From the NCBI RefSeq assembly GCF_013393185.1, contig NZ_QJQX01000012.1, forward strand, positions 1 to 62,120: DNA of 62,120 nt, written 5' to 3'. Source of the stretch: Sphingobium lactosutens. Lineage in GTDB: Bacteria; Pseudomonadota; Alphaproteobacteria; Sphingomonadales; Sphingomonadaceae. Position 1 is the stretch's first letter. Each line of letters begins with the position of its first letter. Positions 26,457-34,474 of the stretch are shown here, one piece after another. The notes below the pieces were generated by a model that was not told where the DNA came from, ran no database searches, and was given only the letters and a program-made list of their open reading frames with translations. The position numbers were made by a program, and so were the translations under genes.

Positions 26457-27350
26457 ATGCTGCACGTTGTTCACCATCCCGCCTATGTCTCCCCTGCAAC
26501 ACCCGGCAGTGCTTTTCGTTTCGACAAATATGGCCTGGTCATGGACGCGCTGCGGGAAACCGGGGTTTCCCATGTGACCCATGCGCCACAGCTCATGTCG
26601 CGCGAGTGGATCGCGGCGGTGCATGATCCGGCCTATGTCGACGAGGTGCTGACCCTGTCGGTGCCGGCGGACAAGGAGCGGCGCATCGGTTTTCCCGTGA
26701 CGGAGCGCGTCATGCGCCGGTCGATGCTGTCGCCGGGCGGCACCTGGCTGGCGGCGAAGCTGGCGCTGGTTCATGGCTATGCCGCCAATGCGGCCGGTGG
26801 CAGCCATCATGCGCTGGCCGATACCGGTGCGGGCTATTGCGTGTTCAACGACCTCGCCATCGCGGCCAACCGGTTGATCGCGGAGGGTGATGCAGCGCGA
26901 ATCCTGATCCTCGACCTCGACGTGCATCAGGGCGACGGCACCGCCTCCCTGCTGGCGGGGCGACCGGAGATTTTCACTCTGTCGATCCATGCGGAAAAGA
27001 ATTTCCCGGTGCGCAAGGCGCGGTCGACGCTCGATATCGGATTGGAGGATGGCACGGGCGACGAGGCCTATCTGGCCATATTGGCGGACACGCTGCCGCG
27101 CGTGCTGGATGATTTCGCACCGGACCTGATCCTCTATCAGGCCGGAGTCGATCCCCATGGCGAGGATCGGCTGGGCCGGCTGGCGCTGAGCGATGCCGGG
27201 CTGGATGCCCGCGATCGCTATGTCATGCGCCAGGCGCGCGGGCGCGGTCTGCCTGTCGCCAGCACCATGGGCGGCGGCTATGGCGCGGACCGCATGGCGG
27301 TCGCGCACCGCCACGCCGCCTGCATGATCCGAATGGCGGAGGAAATTTAG
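26457..27350 (+). CDS. histone deacetylase family protein
   Basis: Zinc hydrolase of the HDAC/acetylpolyamine amidohydrolase superfamily, 297 aa. Active-site features are GGSHHA (His117, His118), the metal ligands in LDLDVHQGD (Asp153, Asp155, His157) and YQAGVDPHGEDRLG. The bacterial substrates are acetylated polyamines or similar small amides; the exact one cannot be read. Its TAG stop lies inside the left inverted repeat of the element at 27348-27541. Confidence 0.9.
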   Translation: MLHVVHHPAYVSPATPGSAFRFDKYGLVMDALRETGVSHVTHAPQLMSREWIAAVHDPAYVDEVLTLSVPADKERRIGFPVTERVMRRSMLSPGGTWLAAKLALVHGYAANAAGGSHHALADTGAGYCVFNDLAIAANRLIAEGDAARILILDLDVHQGDGTASLLAGRPEIFTLSIHAEKNFPVRKARSTLDIGLEDGTGDEAYLAILADTLPRVLDDFAPDLILYQAGVDPHGEDRLGRLALSDAGLDARDRYVMRQARGRGLPVASTMGGGYGADRMAVAHRHAACMIRMAEEI

Positions 27351-27541
27351 GAGCGATCGGCATTCAGCCCTGACGGGCTGCAAATGTTGAGCCGGGTCAC
27401 GTGCCTCGGCCCAACTTTCGGCGCTTCCGGTGCTCACATACTTTTAGTACGCTGCGTTGAAGCGAGGCACGTGACTCGCTTCAAGGGTCACGAAAACCCA
27501 CCATTTTCGCCACGTCATCATCTGAACGTCGATCGCTCCTA
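27348..27541. mobile_element. MITE-like element with 19-22 bp inverted ends
   Basis: The ends are TAGGAGCGATCGGCATTCAG (27348-27367) and, inverted, TAGGAGCGATCGACGTTCAG, with two mismatches. A second inner inverted repeat (GGGTCACGTGCCTCG and its complement around 27395 and 27465) and the central GGTGCTCACATACTTTTAGT make the whole 194 bases fold on itself. It holds no gene. The TAG stops of both flanking convergent genes (27350 and 27539) lie within the inverted ends. A non-autonomous element or a double terminator are both possible; I favour the first because of the nested repeats. Confidence 0.65.
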
Positions 27542-28111
27542 GTGCAGCGTGCCGGCCGTCGCTGAGGAGTCCTTGCCCTCCATCAGCTTCGCCGCGATCA
27601 GGCCGGCGGCGGTCAGCGCGACGAAATCGCTGAAGGCGAGGTAGAGGATATAGCCCCAGGGCGCATGGTTGAACACGGCCTGTCCAACATGCAGCCATAG
27701 CACGGCGGCCAGCGCGAAGAGGATCGTCACCCGCACCCGACTGGCGAAGTCGGCCAGAGCGAAGCGCAGCGCCAGCGCGATCACTACGCCGACGACCAGC
27801 GACAGGATCAGGCCGCCGATCAGGCTGGCGCCGTCCATCACCGGGAAACCGCTGCTATTGTAGAAGACCTGCGCCACGGGGCCGCGACCGTAGAGGATCG
27901 TGCCCTGCGCGGTGGCCGGATCAGGGATGACATAGACGCCGGTACCGGTCGGGGTGAGCGCCTGCGCCATCGCTGCCTGCAAATTGGCGCTCGCCTGCCC
28001 GTCGGCGCGACTGAACGCCAGCGCGCTCAAGGGCGTGCCCCAGAAGATGAAGCCGGTGATGAACATGGCGAGACCGCCCAGCAGGCCGCCGATCAGAGAA
28101 CGAACCATCAT
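27539..28111 (-). CDS. hypothetical integral membrane protein, 190 aa
   Basis: Predicted inner-membrane protein with four segments (about residues 7-27, 94-115, 125-145, 150-173) and a periplasmic loop of about 60 residues (30-92). It starts MMVRSLIGGLLGGLAMFITG. No family is recognised. The stop TAG lies in the right end of the palindromic element, shared with the convergent deacetylase gene. It is 71 bases downstream of hisE on the same strand. Confidence 0.7.
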   Translation of the reverse strand: MMVRSLIGGLLGGLAMFITGFIFWGTPLSALAFSRADGQASANLQAAMAQALTPTGTGVYVIPDPATAQGTILYGRGPVAQVFYNSSGFPVMDGASLIGGLILSLVVGVVIALALRFALADFASRVRVTILFALAAVLWLHVGQAVFNHAPWGYILYLAFSDFVALTAAGLIAAKLMEGKDSSATAGTLH

Positions 28112-28182
28112 GCCTCCCCCTTTTTCCGATGCGAAGCTGACGCATCAACGCGGGGCAGGCAACATCTTTCCCCGGCGAGCGG

Positions 28183-28503
28183 TCAGTCCTTGGCGCGCGA
28201 CGCCTTTTCGGCGATGCCGGACACGCCTTCGCGCCGGTCCAGCTCGTCCAGCACGGCATCGAACGATATGTCGAGATCGGCCAGCAGCATCATGAGGTGG
28301 AAGATCAGGTCGGCACTTTCGCCGATCGCGCCGTCGCGATCGTCCGCCATGGCGGCGATGACGGTTTCGACCGCTTCCTCGCCCACTTTCTGGGCGATCT
28401 TGGCGCGGCCCTTGGCGGCCAACTTGGCGACATAGGAAGCCGAAGGATCGGCGTTCCGCCGCTGGCGGATGGTCTGTTCGAGAGTCTGAAGGGTCGCGCG
28501 CAT
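28183..28503 (-). CDS. hisE: phosphoribosyl-ATP pyrophosphatase
   Basis: Second step of histidine synthesis: hydrolyses PR-ATP to PR-AMP. It has 106 aa, in the MazG-like all-alpha fold, with KVGEEAVETVIAAMADD (about 37-53) and the metal-binding ESADLIFHLMMLL (about 60-72). The start at 28503 (MRATLQTLEQTI) is chosen among three in-frame ATGs because it gives the family length. It is separated from hisF by the PEP-CTERM gene; hisI and hisG are not in the window. Confidence 0.94.
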   Translation of the reverse strand: MRATLQTLEQTIRQRRNADPSASYVAKLAAKGRAKIAQKVGEEAVETVIAAMADDRDGAIGESADLIFHLMMLLADLDISFDAVLDELDRREGVSGIAEKASRAKD

Positions 28504-28539
28504 GCAGCGCATCAAGCGCCGTGCGCGCGACCCGTCAAA

Positions 28540-28809
28540 TCATTTCTTCTTACGGCGTGCGTAGAGTACCCGGCCGGCCAGCACGGCAGCGCCCATGCCG
28601 AACAGCGCCATCTGTTCCGGCTCCGGCACCTTGGTCGGATCGCCGCCCGACGAGCCGCCACCCGACGAACCCGTGTCGCCACCGCCGCTGCTGGACGAGC
28701 CGCTGCACTTGCCGAACCAGCACCACCAGGTTGCCTGAGCAGGCGCGGGCACGGCGGCGCCCATCAGGCCGGCAGCGCCGACGGCGAGAAGCATCTTGGT
28801 CAATTTCAT
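28540..28809 (-). CDS. small PEP-CTERM sorting-domain protein
   Basis: A protein of 89 aa with a signal peptide (MKLTKMLLAVGAAGLMGAAV, cleavage after about 26), a short Cys/Trp motif (WWCWFGKC), a Ser/Gly-rich low-complexity middle and a complete C-terminal sorting tag: VPEPEQM, a hydrophobic segment and an RRKKK tail. Such tags are processed by exosortase (not in this window) during export of surface or EPS-associated proteins. It sits between hisF and hisE in the his cluster, an odd place for an exported protein. Confidence 0.85.
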   Translation of the reverse strand: MKLTKMLLAVGAAGLMGAAVPAPAQATWWCWFGKCSGSSSSGGGDTGSSGGGSSGGDPTKVPEPEQMALFGMGAAVLAGRVLYARRKKK

Positions 28810-28967
28810 CACATTACCCCGTTTGCGTCGAACCATGATCGGTTGAACGCGACCGACTTTGGTTAAGCAGGGTTCGTGCCACAGGGTATCAACGGACGTA
28901 TTTCCGCCGAAAATCATGGTTAACAGCCGGGCGGGACTGGTGGTCGTTGTAAAGTAAATCGACGCCT

Positions 28968-29732
28968 TCAACCAGCGCGGACGGGCACGCCCGCCGCCGC
29001 CAGCGCATGGTGCGCCTCCGCGATCGTATGCTGGCCGAAATGGAAGATGGAGGCGGCTAGCACCGCGCTCGCATGGCCTTCCACGACACCCTCGACCAGA
29101 TGGTCGAGCGTGCCGACGCCGCCACTGGCGATCACCGGAATCGACACCGCGTCCGCGATCGTGCGGGTGAGGGCGAGGTCATAGCCCTGCTTCGTACCAT
29201 CTCCATCCATCGAGGTGACGAGCAATTCGCCCGCGCCCAGCTCGGCGAGACGGAGCGCATGGTCCAGCGCGTCGATGCCGGTCGGCTTGCGGCCGCCATG
29301 GGTGAAGATTTCCCATTTTTCCTCGCCGACGCGGCGGGCGTCGACCGACCCGACGATGCACTGGCTGCCGAATCGGTCGGCAATGTCGGCGACCAGTTCG
29401 GGGCGCGCCACGGCCGCGCTGTTGACCGCCACCTTGTCCGCACCGGCGAGCAGCAATGCGCGCGCATCCTCGGCGCTGCGCACCCCGCCGCCCACGGTCA
29501 CGGGCATGAAGCACACCTCTGCGGTGCGCCGCACGACGTCGAGGATGGTGCCCCGCGCCTCATGGGTGGCGGTGATGTCGAGAAAGCAGAGTTCGTCCGC
29601 TCCGGCTGCGTCATAGAGCTTGGCCTGCTCGACCGGATCGCCGGCATCCTTCAGGTCGACGAAATTGACGCCCTTCACCACGCGGCCATTGGCGACGTCG
29701 AGGCAGGGAATGACGCGGGTGCGGACGGTCAT
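28968..29732 (-). CDS. hisF: imidazole glycerol phosphate synthase subunit HisF
   Basis: Cyclase subunit of IGP synthase; uses ammonia from HisH on PRFAR to make IGP and AICAR. It has 254 aa, a (beta/alpha)8 barrel. The catalytic Asp is in [16 protein letters not shown] (Asp12) and the second phosphate site in ASGGVGT near residue 205. The frame continues upstream into a shadow; ATG 29732 gives the family start. The gap to hisA (100 bases) carries the palindromic repeat copy 3. Confidence 0.97.
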   Translation of the reverse strand: MTVRTRVIPCLDVANGRVVKGVNFVDLKDAGDPVEQAKLYDAAGADELCFLDITATHEARGTILDVVRRTAEVCFMPVTVGGGVRSAEDARALLLAGADKVAVNSAAVARPELVADIADRFGSQCIVGSVDARRVGEEKWEIFTHGGRKPTGIDALDHALRLAELGAGELLVTSMDGDGTKQGYDLALTRTIADAVSIPVIASGGVGTLDHLVEGVVEGHASAVLAASIFHFGQHTIAEAHHALAAAGVPVRAG

Positions 29733-29750
29733 TGAAACAGGCTCCCAAAT

Positions 29751-29814
29751 CCGTTCGGTTCGAGCTTGTCGAGAACCCGCGCGCAACGGTTCTCGACAAG
29801 CTCGAACCGAACGG
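29751..29814. repeat. palindromic dispersed repeat, copy 3 (hisA-hisF gap)
   Basis: CCGTTCGGTTCGAGCTTGTC-GAGAACC pairs with GGTTCTCGACAAGCTCGAAC-CGAACGG around a 10-base loop. The core differs from the other copies: AGCTTGTCGA here replaces AGCGAAGTCGA, with a matching change in the other arm, so pairing is preserved. Confidence 0.9.
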
Positions 29815-29832
29815 GGAGTGGGGCGTGTCGGA

Positions 29833-30570
29833 TCAAGCCGCCGCCTGCGCCACGGCCAGCGCGGTCTTGAGGTCGAGGCGGCCGTCATAGAGGGCGCGGC
29901 CGGTGATGACCCCTTCGATCCCGTCATCGGCATGGAGGCTGAGGATGCGGATGTCCGCGATCCCCGCCACACCGCCGCTGGCGATCACCGGAATGTCGGT
30001 GGCGCGGGCAAGATCGACGGTCGCGTCGACATTGCAGCCCTTGAGCAGGCCGTCGCGGCCGACATCGGTGAAGAGCAGGCTGGCGACGCCCGCATCCTCG
30101 AACCGGCGGGCCAGGTCGATCACCGGCATGTCGCTCTTTTCCGCCCAGCCGTCGGTCGCGACGAAGCCGTCGCGCGCATCGACCGCGACGACGATGCCGC
30201 CGGGGAAATCGCGCGCCGCGGCCTTGACGAAGGTGGGATCTTTCAGCGCCGCCGTGCCGATCACGATGCGCGACACGCCCAGGTCGAACCAACGCTCGAC
30301 CGATTCGCGGTTACGGATGCCGCCGCCCAGTTGGACATGGCCGGGGAAGGCTTCGACGATCTTCTCGACCGCTTCGGCATTGACCGCATGGCCGGCAAAG
30401 CTGCCGTCAAGGTCGACGACGTGGAGATGTTGCGCGCCCGCCTCGGCGAAGAGCAGCGCCTGCGCGGCGGGATCGTCGCCATAGACGGTGGCGCGGTCCA
30501 TGTCGCCCTCGGCAAGGCGGACGACCTGCCCCCCTTTGAGGTCGATGGCGGGAAAGACGATCAGGGACAT
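29833..30570 (-). CDS. hisA: ProFAR isomerase (HisA)
   Basis: Isomerises ProFAR to PRFAR in histidine synthesis. It has 245 aa, starting [19 protein letters not shown] with the first catalytic Asp, then [17 protein letters not shown] and the second catalytic Asp in [12 protein letters not shown]. It is the barrel paralogue of HisF. It is 26 bases after hisH on the same strand. Confidence 0.97.
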   Translation of the reverse strand: MSLIVFPAIDLKGGQVVRLAEGDMDRATVYGDDPAAQALLFAEAGAQHLHVVDLDGSFAGHAVNAEAVEKIVEAFPGHVQLGGGIRNRESVERWFDLGVSRIVIGTAALKDPTFVKAAARDFPGGIVVAVDARDGFVATDGWAEKSDMPVIDLARRFEDAGVASLLFTDVGRDGLLKGCNVDATVDLARATDIPVIASGGVAGIADIRILSLHADDGIEGVITGRALYDGRLDLKTALAVAQAAA

Positions 30571-30596
30571 GGACTTAACCTTTGCGCGAGCGGGGC

Positions 30597-31208
30597 TTAG
30601 GGCCGCCAGTCGAGAAAACGGGACAGGAAAGAGAGGCCATAGCGCTGGCTCTTTTCCGGGTGGAACTGGCAGCCGATGATGGTGTCGCGCGCGACGGCGG
30701 CGACCAGCGACCCGCCATGGTCGGTCGTGGCGGCGACATGCGCCGGATCGGCGACTTCATAATGATAGCTATGCAGGAAATAGGCCTCGCCCGCCTCGAT
30801 CAGGGGCGGCGCGCCGTTCAGCACGACATCGTTCCAGCCCATGTGCGGCACCTTCACGGCGGCGTCGGCCGGCTCGATCAGCCGCACCGTGCCGGGAATC
30901 CAGCCCAGCCCTTCATGCCGGCCAAATTCCTCACCCGCATCGGCGAGCAACTGCATGCCGACGCAGACCCCCAGAAACGGCGTGCCGCGACCGTTCACGG
31001 CCTCGTTCATGGCGTCGACCATGCCGGGGATCGCCACCAGCGCATCGCGACAGGCGCGGAAGGCGCCCACGCCCGGCAGCACGATGCGGTCGGCCTTGGC
31101 CACGACATCGGCGTCGGCGGTGATGACGACAGTGTCCGCGCCCGCCTTGCGCAGGGCGTTATGCACCGAATGGAGATTGCCCGCGCCATAGTCGATCAGG
31201 GCTATCAT
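30597..31208 (-). CDS. hisH: imidazole glycerol phosphate synthase subunit HisH
   Basis: Class I glutaminase subunit that feeds ammonia to HisF. It has 203 aa. It starts MIALIDYGAGNLHSVHNAL, has the nucleophile Cys in FLGVCVGMQLLAD and the His-Glu pair in GCQFHPEKSQRYG. ATG 31208 overlaps the stop of yciI by four bases (ATGA), so it is translationally coupled to it. Confidence 0.97.
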   Translation of the reverse strand: MIALIDYGAGNLHSVHNALRKAGADTVVITADADVVAKADRIVLPGVGAFRACRDALVAIPGMVDAMNEAVNGRGTPFLGVCVGMQLLADAGEEFGRHEGLGWIPGTVRLIEPADAAVKVPHMGWNDVVLNGAPPLIEAGEAYFLHSYHYEVADPAHVAATTDHGGSLVAAVARDTIIGCQFHPEKSQRYGLSFLSRFLDWRP

Positions 31209-31492
31209 GGCAGCAGCGTCTCCAGATTGACGCTGGCGGCGCGCGCCGGGAGGAATTCGATCAGATCGAAGGAGGCCGCGCCATTGACGACGAAGGGATC
31301 GGTCGCCGCCTTCGCCGCGATCTCGGCCTTTTCGCCGCGGGCGATCAGGATGCCACCGGTCCGCGGCTCGCGCCGGCCCGCCAGCAGCAGCCAGCCATCC
31401 TCGATCCCGCGGTCCAGCCATGCCCGATGATCCGCCAGCAGGCCGTCCAGCACCTCGATCGGCGCCGTGTAGGTCAGCGAGATGATGAACAT
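31205..31492 (-). CDS. YciI family protein
   Basis: A protein of 95 aa with the ferredoxin-like YciI fold: MFIISLTYTAPIEVLDGLLADHRAWLD, then LLAGRREPRTGG and the conserved DPFV-type motif TDPFVVNGAASFDLIEF. The His22/Asp70-like pair of the family is present (DHRAWL, ATDPF). It lies between hisB and hisH and overlaps hisH. YciI proteins are often next to unrelated operons; a histidine role is not shown. Confidence 0.88.
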   Translation of the reverse strand: MFIISLTYTAPIEVLDGLLADHRAWLDRGIEDGWLLLAGRREPRTGGILIARGEKAEIAAKAATDPFVVNGAASFDLIEFLPARAASVNLETLLP

Positions 31493-31513
31493 GGAACCGG
31501 CCTTTCTATGCGC

Positions 31514-32101
31514 TTACAACATGCCCTTGGTCGAGGGAATGGAGTCGGCCTTGCGCGGGTCGATCTCCACCGCCTGGCGCAGGGCGCGGGCAAGCCCCTT
31601 GAACGCGCTCTCGACGATATGGTGGTTGTTGCTGCCATAGAGAAATTCGATATGCAGCGTGATGCCGGCGGCCTGGGCGAAGCTGTGGAAGAAATGCTCC
31701 ACCATCTCCGTATCCCATTCGCCGATCTTCTGGACCGTGAAGGGCAGCTTGCACACCAGCCAGGGGCGGCCCGAAATGTCGAGCGACACGCGGGTCAGCG
31801 TCTCGTCCATCGGCGAATAGACGCTGCCGTAGCGGCTGATGCCGCGCTTGTCGCCCAGTGCCTTGCCTACAGCCTCGCCAATCGCGATAGCCGTATCCTC
31901 GGTGGTGTGATGCTGGTCGACATGCAGGTCGCCCACGGTCTTCACATCCATGTCGATCAACGAATGGCGCGACAGCTGCTCGATCATATGGTCGAGGAAG
32001 CCGATGCCCGTCGAAACGGTATAAATGCCCGTCCCGTCAAGGTTGACGGTGACGTCGATTTGGGTTTCCGCCGTGTTGCGGTGAATCTCGGCCTTGCGCA
32101 T
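31514..32101 (-). CDS. hisB: imidazoleglycerol-phosphate dehydratase
   Basis: Dehydrates IGP to imidazole acetol phosphate; Mn-dependent. It has 195 aa, with [17 protein letters not shown], the metal-binding repeats [16 protein letters not shown] and [19 protein letters not shown]. It is the first gene of the cluster (order on the minus strand: hisB, yciI, hisH, hisA, hisF, PEP-CTERM gene, hisE). The frame extends upstream, but ATG 32101 ([10 protein letters not shown]) is the family start. Confidence 0.97.
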   Translation of the reverse strand: MRKAEIHRNTAETQIDVTVNLDGTGIYTVSTGIGFLDHMIEQLSRHSLIDMDVKTVGDLHVDQHHTTEDTAIAIGEAVGKALGDKRGISRYGSVYSPMDETLTRVSLDISGRPWLVCKLPFTVQKIGEWDTEMVEHFFHSFAQAAGITLHIEFLYGSNNHHIVESAFKGLARALRQAVEIDPRKADSIPSTKGML

Positions 32102-32186
32102 GGCCGCCCTATAGCGCCTGCCGCGCGTCATGCAATCTGTCTGGACGGGCTTGACCCTCTGTTTCGTGCCGCTAGGACATTGGGCC

Positions 32187-32663
32187 ATGAGTGAAGATCT
32201 GCCCGATAGCCTGATTCCCTATGACGAAATCGTGCAGGAGGCCCTGCGTGCAGTCGTCGGCCGGGTGCTGGGCGAAGTCCAGCAGACCGGCGGGCTGCCG
32301 GGCGCGCATCATTTCTACATCACGTTCAAGACGCAGGCGCCGGGGGTCGATATTCCCAAGCATCTGATCGAACGTTTTCCCGATGAAATGACGATCGTTC
32401 TCCAGAATAAATATTGGGATCTCAAGGTCAGCGGCACCCATTTCGAGGTCAGCCTGACCTTCAACCAGATTGCCGCCCATCTTTTCATCCCCTTCAGCGC
32501 GATCACCGCGTTCGTCGATCCCGCCGTCAATTTCGCGCTCCAGTTCCAGGTTCAGGCCGACGAGGAGCCAGAGCCGCATGACCAGGCCGAAAATGACGCG
32601 CCGCAAGTGAAGACCGAGGACGGCTCGAACGTCGTGACGGTGGATTTCGGGAAGAAGAAATAA
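32187..32663 (+). CDS. sspB: SspB-type ClpXP adaptor
   Basis: A protein of 158 aa matching the alphaproteobacterial SspB, which tethers ssrA-tagged proteins to Clp[30 protein letters not shown], the substrate-binding sheet and a long acidic tail ending in [10 protein letters not shown] (the ClpX-binding tail). ATG 32187 is chosen; the upstream part of the frame is not family-like. It is divergent from hisB with 85 bases between. Confidence 0.92.
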   Translation: MSEDLPDSLIPYDEIVQEALRAVVGRVLGEVQQTGGLPGAHHFYITFKTQAPGVDIPKHLIERFPDEMTIVLQNKYWDLKVSGTHFEVSLTFNQIAAHLFIPFSAITAFVDPAVNFALQFQVQADEEPEPHDQAENDAPQVKTEDGSNVVTVDFGKKK

Positions 32664-32799
32664 GGGCGCGCGCGGGCGGGTTCGTCTTCTGGCACGCATA
32701 GTCGCTTCCCGCCGCCGTCGGTTTGCATCAGGCCGCTGGAAAAGCGGTTCCATCTCAGCCGAAGCGCGTCGAATGCGCCTCAGCCGAAGCCGTGCAGCC

Positions 32800-33534
32800 C
32801 TATTCCGATAGCGCAATATCCATGTCGGCCAGCGCAAGCCGCAGCAGTTCGGCCATGCTGTTGCGCGCTGCCGCCGTATCGCGCGCGGCGATCGCCCGAT
32901 GTACCGCCTGATGGTCGGGCAGGGGGTCGCGCGGCAGCAACTTCTTGCGATGCTTGAAGGTCGTGGTCCAGCTCACCGCCGCCCCGACCGAACTCGCCAG
33001 CGCTTCCAGCGCGTCATTATGCGCGGCGGCGAGGATGGCGTGGTGAAAACGCTGGTCGGCGGCGCGGCCCTCCGGCGTGGAGAGGCCATAGCGCGCCATT
33101 TCCGCCAGAGCCGCGTCCATCACCGCCAGTTGCTCCTCGGTGCGGCGGCGCGCGGCGAATTCGGCGGCGGCGGGTTCGATCACCCCGCGCAGCTCGAACA
33201 GGTCGCGGATGAAATTTGCGTCCGGTTCCCCCGCGAACATCCAGGCGAGCATTTCCGGGTCGAGCACATTCCAGCGCGCGCGGGGCAGGACGCGGGTGCC
33301 GGCCTTGGGGCGGCTTTCCAGCATCCCCTTGGCGATCAGGATGCGTACGGCCTCACGATAGGCGGTGCGCGACACGCCGAGCCGTTCCGACGCCTCGATC
33401 TCGCCCTCGAACAGGTCGCCGGGCTTGTGCTTGCCGGTCAATATGGCGGTGCCCAGATCGCGGGCGATCGCCTGATGGATGCGGAGCGCGCCTTCTTCCG
33501 ATCCGAACGATCCGTCCTGTCGCGCGCTCCCCAT
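32800..33534 (-). CDS. GntR family regulator (FadR subfamily, FCD domain)
   Basis: A protein of 244 aa with a winged HTH at residues 15-80 (ASERLGVSRTAYREAVRILIAKGML) and an FCD ligand domain (about 105-235). The pattern DLFELRGVIEPAAAEFAA with conserved His/Asp residues suits binding of a metal and a sugar acid. It lies 16 bases after the sugar dehydrogenase on the same strand and likely controls the sugar-oxidation cluster. The 136-base gap before it (32664-32799) is empty. Confidence 0.88.
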   Translation of the reverse strand: MGSARQDGSFGSEEGALRIHQAIARDLGTAILTGKHKPGDLFEGEIEASERLGVSRTAYREAVRILIAKGMLESRPKAGTRVLPRARWNVLDPEMLAWMFAGEPDANFIRDLFELRGVIEPAAAEFAARRRTEEQLAVMDAALAEMARYGLSTPEGRAADQRFHHAILAAAHNDALEALASSVGAAVSWTTTFKHRKKLLPRDPLPDHQAVHRAIAARDTAAARNSMAELLRLALADMDIALSE

Positions 33535-33550
33535 CGTCTTTTCCTTTACA

Positions 33551-34474
33551 TCAGTCCTCGAAGGCAGCCGTAGGGCAATGCCGTCCGCAAAGGAAGGCGT
33601 CCGCCACCAGCCGCAGCGGCGCGGTGTCGGCGTCGATCGCCTGGTCCGCCACCAGACCGACGAAACGGCGATACATCGTCGGATATTCCTCGTCCGGCGC
33701 CTTCATCTGCACTTCACCGTCGAGGCGCAGCGTATTGCCGCCTTCTGACAGGAGCAGGCTGCCCTTGTCGGTCTCGACTGCAATGTCCCAGGTCTGTGGC
33801 CCCGTCTGGCGCCAGTCGAACACGGTGTCGATCGCTGCGCCCGACGCCGTCGCCATGCTGAGCGTCGCGCCGATCGGCGCCTGCTTGTTCGACGGGACTT
33901 CGAGCGAGGCCGACAGCACGGTAATCGGCTCGCCGACGATCTCGGTCAGGATCGACAGGGCATTGATGCCCGGATCGAACACGCCGAAGCCGCCCGCCTC
34001 CCAGATCCAGGGCTGGCCCGGATGCCAGTGTCGGACATCCTCGCGCCACTGGATGTCGATCCGTTCCACCTTGCGCTCCGCGATCCAGGCCTTGGCCTGC
34101 GCCACGGCGGCGGCATAGCGGCTGTGCCAGCTGGCGTAGAGCGTGACGCCTTGGCGCTGGGCCAGTGCGGTCAGCGCCTCCACTTCGGACACGGTCGCGC
34201 CCGGCGGCTTTTCGAGGAAGACATGCTTCCCTGCCAGCAACGCCTGCCGGGCCGCATGATAGCGGACCTGCGGCGGTTGGCAGAGGATGACGGCATCCAG
34301 ATCAGGCTCGCCCGCCAGCATCGCGCCGAGGTCGGGGTAGTTGTTCACCCCTTCCCCCTGCGCGTTGCGGCTGGCGACGGCGACCAGTTCGATGCCGTCG
34401 ATCTTTTCGATGGCGGGCAGGTGCTGATCGCGCGCGATCTTGCCGAGCCCTACCAGACCTGCCCTGATCGTCAT
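33551..34474 (-). CDS. Gfo/Idh/MocA sugar 1-dehydrogenase (galactose/arabinose type)
   Basis: NAD(P)-dependent dehydrogenase of 307 aa. The Rossmann GLVGLGKIARDQHLPAI starts at residue 7 and the catalytic EKPPG is at about 91-95. The sequence fits the D-galactose 1-dehydrogenase/L-arabinose 1-dehydrogenase group (Pseudomonas Gal, Azospirillum AraA), which oxidises the C1 of these sugars to the lactone. The stop of the aldehyde dehydrogenase gene overlaps its start by four bases. Which sugar is used is inferred from context only. Confidence 0.82.
   Translation of the reverse strand: MTIRAGLVGLGKIARDQHLPAIEKIDGIELVAVASRNAQGEGVNNYPDLGAMLAGEPDLDAVILCQPPQVRYHAARQALLAGKHVFLEKPPGATVSEVEALTALAQRQGVTLYASWHSRYAAAVAQAKAWIAERKVERIDIQWREDVRHWHPGQPWIWEAGGFGVFDPGINALSILTEIVGEPITVLSASLEVPSNKQAPIGATLSMATASGAAIDTVFDWRQTGPQTWDIAVETDKGSLLLSEGGNTLRLDGEVQMKAPDEEYPTMYRRFVGLVADQAIDADTAPLRLVADAFLCGRHCPTAAFED

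Noticed and set aside
26400..27437. Upstream extension of the YcbB-type transpeptidase frame to 27437
   Set aside because: It runs antisense through the deacetylase gene; a normal signal peptide starts at 26399.
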